Under the pieces are notes generated by a model. The model made no database searches and was not told the DNA's origin. It worked only from the letters and a program-made list of their open reading frames with translations. Of a stretch of 64,000 nucleotides of DNA, positions 61,701 to 64,000 are shown piece after piece. Source of the DNA: Gyrodactylus bullatarudis (taxonomy: Eukaryota > Platyhelminthes > Monogenea > Gyrodactylidea > Gyrodactylidae). Where the stretch lies: positions 1-64,000 of the forward strand of contig SSNU01000225.1 of NCBI GenBank assembly GCA_012064415.1, read 5' to 3'. The position numbers and the translations under genes were made by a program. The first letter of the stretch is position 1, and the number at the start of each line of letters is the position of its first letter.

Positions 61701-61750
61701 TCCATTTTCTTGTTGAGGAAGTTCATTGGAAAATTGACACTCATATCCTG
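43723..61750 (-). CDS. TIA1: TIA1/TIAR RNA-binding protein (RRM2, RRM3 and C-terminal tail; 5' end outside the window)
   Basis: TIA1/TIAR binds U-rich RNA, regulates splicing and forms stress granules. Exons on the minus strand: 61750-61693, 60343-60256, 60143-60068, 58616-58514, 56756-56664, 54973-54889, 45209-45086, 44679-44358, 44289-44220, 44071-43818, 43736-43723 (428 codons here). The phases all agree. KKMDTSNHYHIFVGDLAPE opens RRM2 (RNP2 IFVGDL), KPKGYGFVAY is its RNP1, and IGSRTIRTGWAVRK closes it. SEVINASSESNCTVYVGGIT starts RRM3, then KGYSFLRFDTHEGAARAI and GQPCKCSWGKE, the TIA1 signature (family KCYWGKE). A Q/N/S-rich, low-complexity tail follows, usual for the prion-like domain. 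The last exon is 14 nt. RRM1 and the start are not found before 64000. The intron 45210-54888 is 9.7 kb. Confidence 0.92.
45210..46461 (-). other. 3' part of the 9.7-kb TIA1 intron, no element recognised
   Basis: Contains a short open stretch near 45950-46104 (TRQPEPDRILFTSYKKFDLE...) without a known match; possibly a decayed transposon gene. Confidence 0.3.
46462..47047. repeat. Fold-back repeat, diverged copy
   Basis: Outer ends are inverted: ACCTAGTTGACATGAAGATG at 46467 and, on the other strand from about 47045, ACCCTGTTGATATGAAGAAG. This subfamily differs from 35656-36390 in its ends but shares the layout, with a centre rich in AACTTTAAATTTTTATCGAT-type motifs. Confidence 0.6.
47265..47305. 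repeat. ATT/ATC microsatellite
   Basis: Runs of AAT/ATT and ATC trinucleotides; a second run of TTA units lies at 47577-47598. Confidence 0.8.
48035..48075 (+). repeat. Leader fragment of the perfect-hairpin repeat
   Basis: ATAATTTTGAACCAAGTAGT then TCTTCAAGAGAG matches the leader before the hairpins at 22665-22925 (minus strand) and 62785-62975, but the hairpin itself is absent here. It lies in a 125-codon ORF (47926-48303) that has no recognisable domain. Confidence 0.55.
49085..49790. repeat. 706-bp palindrome, fold-back subfamily B
   Basis: Arms of about 285 bp (49085-49372 and about 49505-49790) are inverted and highly similar. The ends read ACCTAACTGACATGAAGATG against AAGCTAATTGAAGATGAG. 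Inner blocks such as GAATTCTAAAACGGAATGAG are conserved in both arms. The subfamily shares overall architecture with 35656-36390 but little primary sequence. The long ORFs across it are by-products of the palindrome. Confidence 0.85.
50262..50320 (+). repeat. Short motif shared with the right end of the piggyBac-like element in PIGN
   Basis: CCCATTTGTTCCGCCAGTGG then AAAACAACAC and GTTGAGCG matches, on the opposite strand, CCCATTGTTCCACCAATGG and ACACAACAC near 13770-13800. It lies about 150 bp downstream of the piggyBac transposase fragment, where an element end would be expected. Confidence 0.45.
50455..50940 (-). pseudogene. piggyBac transposase, C-terminal fragment
   Basis: GAKPEIIQYYNQTKGGVDTL near 50850-50790 is the piggyBac signature around the last catalytic aspartate (KP..I..YN.TKGGVD..D). 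Past stops and frameshifts the minus strand continues to the C-terminal cysteine-rich region KCHKCDNLICQNH...CNSC near 50540-50470. The N-terminal and first catalytic parts are missing, so the copy is dead. Confidence 0.8.
50941..52189. other. No gene seen in this part of the TIA1 intron
   Basis: AT-rich; a short inverted pair around 51888-51927 (ACCCTTTTTGACATTAAAGG) could be a relic of piggyBac-like ends. Confidence 0.3.
52190..52800. repeat. Fold-back repeat, diverged copy with a GC-rich insertion
   Basis: Blocks such as CAGACATGAAGATTTAC, GACGAAGAATTCGAATT and, inverted, TTTTCGAAAATCAAAGAAATC align with 49085-49790. Between about 52600 and 52680 an unrelated GC-rich segment interrupts the second arm (next entry). 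Confidence 0.55.
52606..52680 (+). other. GC-rich hairpin islet of unknown nature
   Basis: In DNA that is otherwise about 30% GC this 75-bp segment is well above half GC. ACCGG (52623) pairs with CCGGT (ending 52662), and CGGGCC with GGCTCG (one G-T) around the loop AACCCTTC, with possible A-T/T-G pairs joining the two stems. A second small hairpin, GTGA-GCT-TCAC, overlaps its 3' end. It is not a tRNA. Confidence 0.6.
53441..53740 (+). mobile_element. tRNA-derived SINE-like element carrying a hammerhead core
   Basis: The head has RNA polymerase III box-like motifs: an A-box-like TGGACAAGTGGATTAAGC (from 53450) and a perfect B box GGTTCAAATCC (53493-53503). Between them GCATT and AATGC form a 5-bp anticodon-like stem with a 7-nt loop. 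The T stem has two mismatches and no acceptor stem closes, so this is not a working tRNA. A hammerhead core follows 9 nt later. The tail (53690-53730) shares about 40 bp, inverted, with 23970-24015. The combination resembles schistosome Sm-alpha elements. Element limits are approximate. Confidence 0.6.
53512..53555 (+). ncRNA. Hammerhead ribozyme core (one core base changed)
   Basis: Reading 5' to 3': stem I strand GGCATA (53512-53517), core ATGACGA (the consensus CUGANGA with C changed to A), stem II GTCC-AAAGA-GGAC (53525-53537, four perfect pairs), GAAA (53538-53541), short stem III region ACGCGCAT, and stem I partner TATATC (53550-53555) with one mismatch. The predicted cleavage point follows the ATA at 53547-53549. 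The C-to-A change at core position 3 and a C-A mismatch in stem III would weaken or abolish cleavage in this copy. Confidence 0.6.
53761..53925 (+). pseudogene. Reverse-transcriptase fragment, third copy
   Basis: DLVSKKNKINHLTASLGQIG then LSLNHSKIKNMSFSP corresponds to DIIKINRNFLLLKGSLEAMG then LYINRDKCKIMLPSG in the fragment at 16368-17230 (opposite strand). The frame is cut at TTTAA (53915-53919) where a piggyBac-ended repeat begins. Confidence 0.6.
53917..54220. repeat. Repeat with piggyBac-like end, copy 2
   Basis: It begins AACCTTTAAAGTTC at a TTTAA site inside the RT fragment and matches 33886-34145 over about 250 bp, with one internal segment (near 54010-54075) absent from copy 1. Confidence 0.5.
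55655..55870. repeat. Repeat shared with about 19010-19230
   Basis: GGACCCTAGGATTCAAAGTT, ATAAATGC and a following AT-rich body are loosely shared with the copy near 19015. Nature unknown. Confidence 0.4.
55960..56060. repeat. Fold-back family fragment
   Basis: ATTCCAAAAAATCTTGATCT and GATTTCTTGATGAAAAAATT correspond to one arm end of 35656-36390. Confidence 0.6.
57693..58212. mobile_element. hAT-like miniature transposon (520 bp)
   Basis: Inverted ends TAGGGCGACAAAAAATAT at 57693 and on the other strand from 58212. The 8-bp flanks are CTCATGAG (57685-57692) and CTAATGAG (58213-58220), matching at seven of eight positions, the duplication length of hAT elements. TAGGG is a usual hAT start. 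No transposase is encoded. Confidence 0.75.
58617..60067 (-). other. TIA1 intron between the two parts of RRM2, nothing recognised
   Basis: 1.45 kb of AT-rich DNA without ORF, repeat ends or RNA gene. Confidence 0.4.
60450..61030. repeat. Fold-back repeat in a TIA1 intron
   Basis: ATGGTCATTTTTCAAATTTT then TTTGGCGCCAAAAT (60518-60555) is mirrored at 60880-60925 as TTTGGCGCCAAATC then AAATTTGAAAAATAACCAT. A neighbouring fragment of subfamily B lies at about 61200-61350 (TTCGAAAATGCTCCAAATTT). Confidence 0.65.
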
Positions 61751-62399
61751 CTGGAAGAGACAAAAAAATTTAATTTTTTTCAGTTTCATGGGTAAGTTTG
61801 AAGATAAAAGGTACTCTGCTCATTGAGTAGGTCCCTCTAAAATACCAAGAAAATCTCCTTTCAAAATTATTATCATTATAATAAATGGAATACGTAGAGT
61901 GAGATAACTCAAGAAATATTTTCCTAGCATGAGTCCTGTAGGTTTTGAGAGTTTTCGGGGTCTATTAACATGATGTTACGAATGAGTAGACTGAATGAAA
62001 ATCAGCTCTGAAAGAAACTATGCCCTTTAAGAACAAAGTCTGAAAAGAAAATTCTAACAAATACGAATTTCTGGAATTTTGAAATTTTTTGGATTTCAAA
62101 AAATTTGTGTATAAATTATAATTTCTTTCATCTCTGAAATCTTTGTAACAGCCTGGAAAAACTGAGGGCTTGATGAAGGATTAGAAAATGACAAGAAAAA
62201 GCGTATGGTTTGAGGAAATATACGCCTTTTTATAATAGGGAAATTTTTTAATTTGGGTTTAAAATTGAATATTCGAAAATTTTGATGCCATCTCTAATCT
62301 ACGTCAGGAAATGAATTTGATTTTATTAAATTTTCATCGTCTAAAAGAATATAAATCCAGTCTACTGCTTAATATGGAAGAAAAGCACCTAGTTAACAT

Positions 62400-62760
62400 G
62401 AATTTATAAAAAGTTTATTTCTAGGATCACAATAAGACAAGAAACCCGATTATTATCAGAAAAATTTTGATAAAGTCGTCATTTTTCAGTTTCCTCGATT
62501 TCAGGCAGAGAAAATGATCAAAAATCAAGATTCAAGATTTCTCCGTCTAATCGTGATCCAAAAAATCAACGTTAGATCACTTTCTCACTTTGAAACCAAC
62601 AAAGTTTTTCAACGCAAACTTCAAAAAAAGGGAATTTGATTTTTTTCAAAAATTTGATACAAATTCCAAAAAATCTAGATCAAATTCCAAAAAATCTAGA
62701 TCAAATTCGATTTCTTCATAATTTCTCATATTAATTCCCATCTTCATATTCACTAGCTCA
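62400..62760. repeat. Fold-back family, partial copy
   Basis: CGTCTAATCGTGATCC, CTTTCTCACTTTGAAACC, AAATCTAGATCAAATTCGAT and, near 62730, CCCATCTTCATATTCACTAG are the right-arm motifs of 35656-36390 in the same order. AAATTCCAAAAAATCTAGATC is duplicated in tandem. Confidence 0.7.
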
Positions 62761-62784
62761 GAATTGTTGACAGATTCTTCATAA

Positions 62785-62975
62785 TTTTGAACAATGTAGC
62801 TCTTCAGGGAGCTGTTCGGTATAGATTGTCTTCTATAGGGTTCGCTCGCTGCCTGACTAGGTTGTCTTCTGGTTTGTAATACTACACCCTCGTCGTCTTT
62901 TCTTTTTTATAGTACTAAAGGTAGCCAAATACAAACCAGAAGACAACCTAGTCAGGCAGCGAGCGAACCCTATAG
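62785..62975 (+). repeat. Perfect-hairpin repeat, copy 2
   Basis: Leader ATAATTTTGAACAATGTAGC then TCTTCAGGGAGCTGTTCGGT, followed by arms 62833-62878 and 62930-62975 that are complementary at all 46 positions around a 51-nt loop. The arms differ from copy 1 (22665-22860) at about ten positions, each changed on both sides. Confidence 0.85.
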
Positions 62976-64000
62976 AGATTCTTCATAATTCAGAAATTTG
63001 AGAATGGTTAAAAAAAAACCAGTGTGAAGTTTCTTGTTGAAACTTTTGAAATAAATGTTTCTCTTAAACCTGGAGAAAAAGACAGGCCTCAACAATGTGA
63101 ACCAAACGAGGGAAAATATTCTCGTACATTCATTTTTCAAATCGCACATTGATTTCAGTCCTTTTAGTTCAAATCAGTCTCACGAAAAAAAAGGGAGAAA
63201 AATGGAAAATTTCAAAACGAAAAAAATATACAAAAATATATGGACAATGAGCATGACAATAGAGTTTCCCACTGATTAAAATGAATTGCTGTTTGTTTTT
63301 TCCCCAGCTTTCTCTCTCTCTTCGTTAATTTGAAATGGTTGGGAACAAAGTCAAGTTTTGATGTCAGATTTCTTTTTTTGGGACAAAAAATGACTTATTG
63401 CCCTCGCATTTTCAACAGACTGATTATCTGAATGTTGATTGAAATTTCTTTCTCATCCAAAGCAAATAAATTATTCCCTCTATTTGTAGGTCTGGAACAG
63501 TAACAGTGTCTTGGGGGGGAATTGAAAATTACTCTGGAAATTTTTTTTATTTTCGGACCAAACACTGACCTATCGACGATTCTTACGATTTTTGTTATTT
63601 TTTGTTCCCTTTTCGCAAGATATGAAGATTTGATTTCCAACATTGCCAATAACTTTGCGATTTTTACCTAACTCTTCTTTGATGAGAAATAAATTCTCAC
63701 TTAAGTAACTATGCCTTTTTTTATTTTTTTGTTTCTGACGATGCACCTATAACTGGATTCATTGAGAGTCGAATATTCAAAATATGGAACAAATCCTGAA
63801 CAATATAGTATTTTTTTGAGGCTTAGATTATCAAGTGGTATGTGTCTTTAATGACCAAGTGGGATTTTAAGGGTTAAGCATGTTTCAAAAATACTTTTTC
63901 ATCATGACATTGAATGAGTTTTCCATTCACTATTCTACAACAAACTATAGTAATTCTATCCTTAATGGGTAGCATCATTCGAAGAATGTGTCAGAAGAGA
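62976..64000. other. Right edge, no gene recognised
   Basis: Expected to be TIA1 intron, since RRM1 should lie further right. A piggyBac-like end is present on the minus strand: TTAA (63874-63877) then CCCTTAAAATCCCACTTGG reading leftward. ORFs at 63055-63279 and 63395-63649 carry no recognisable domain. Confidence 0.4.

Overview
This is an AT-rich window of a eukaryotic, almost certainly animal, nuclear genome. The genes carry GT-AG introns, many of them only 22-62 nt long, and one gene is a recognisable Patched receptor. Introns this short in an animal genome are best known from dicyemid mesozoans, so a dicyemid (or a related mesozoan such as an orthonectid) is my best guess. It rests on intron size and base composition only. 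All gene models below were spliced by hand; in each complete model the exon lengths sum to a multiple of three.

Region 1-14.4 kb is gene-dense. After a Tc1/mariner-type transposase remnant at the left edge come two tight head-to-tail clusters read outward from a 66-bp gap at 7911-7976. Leftward (-): an unrecognised 722-aa protein, MTHFS (5-formyltetrahydrofolate cyclo-ligase) and DHX37 (DEAH-box helicase of ribosome biogenesis). Rightward (+): GTPBP6 (HflX-type mitochondrial GTPase) and PIGN (GPI ethanolamine-phosphate transferase 1). The gaps between consecutive genes are as small as 21 and 44 bp, which suggests operon-like transcription.

Region 14.4-24.5 kb is transposon territory: a pogo/Tigger element (15972-18925) carrying a nested reverse-transcriptase fragment, a Tc1 element with about 208-bp terminal inverted repeats (19431-20942), a fold-back element, a perfect-hairpin repeat and a piggyBac-like element.

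Region 24.5-43.7 kb holds ARFGAP2/3 (-) and a very divergent Patched (+, 26380-43247) in divergent arrangement with 138 bp between their starts. Most of the Patched gene is intron filled with mobile DNA, including a Ginger-like element with 92-bp tandem repeats.

Region 43.7-64 kb is the RNA-binding protein TIA1/TIAR (-). RRM2, RRM3 and the glutamine-rich tail are visible; RRM1 must lie beyond the right edge. Its introns hold long palindromes, piggyBac, hAT and retroelement remnants, a tRNA-like SINE joined to a hammerhead-ribozyme core, and a second perfect-hairpin repeat.

The genes are housekeeping or signalling genes in unrelated pathways. The less ordinary content is non-coding: hammerhead-like motifs, self-complementary repeats whose arms stay matched while copies diverge, and the compact gene clusters.
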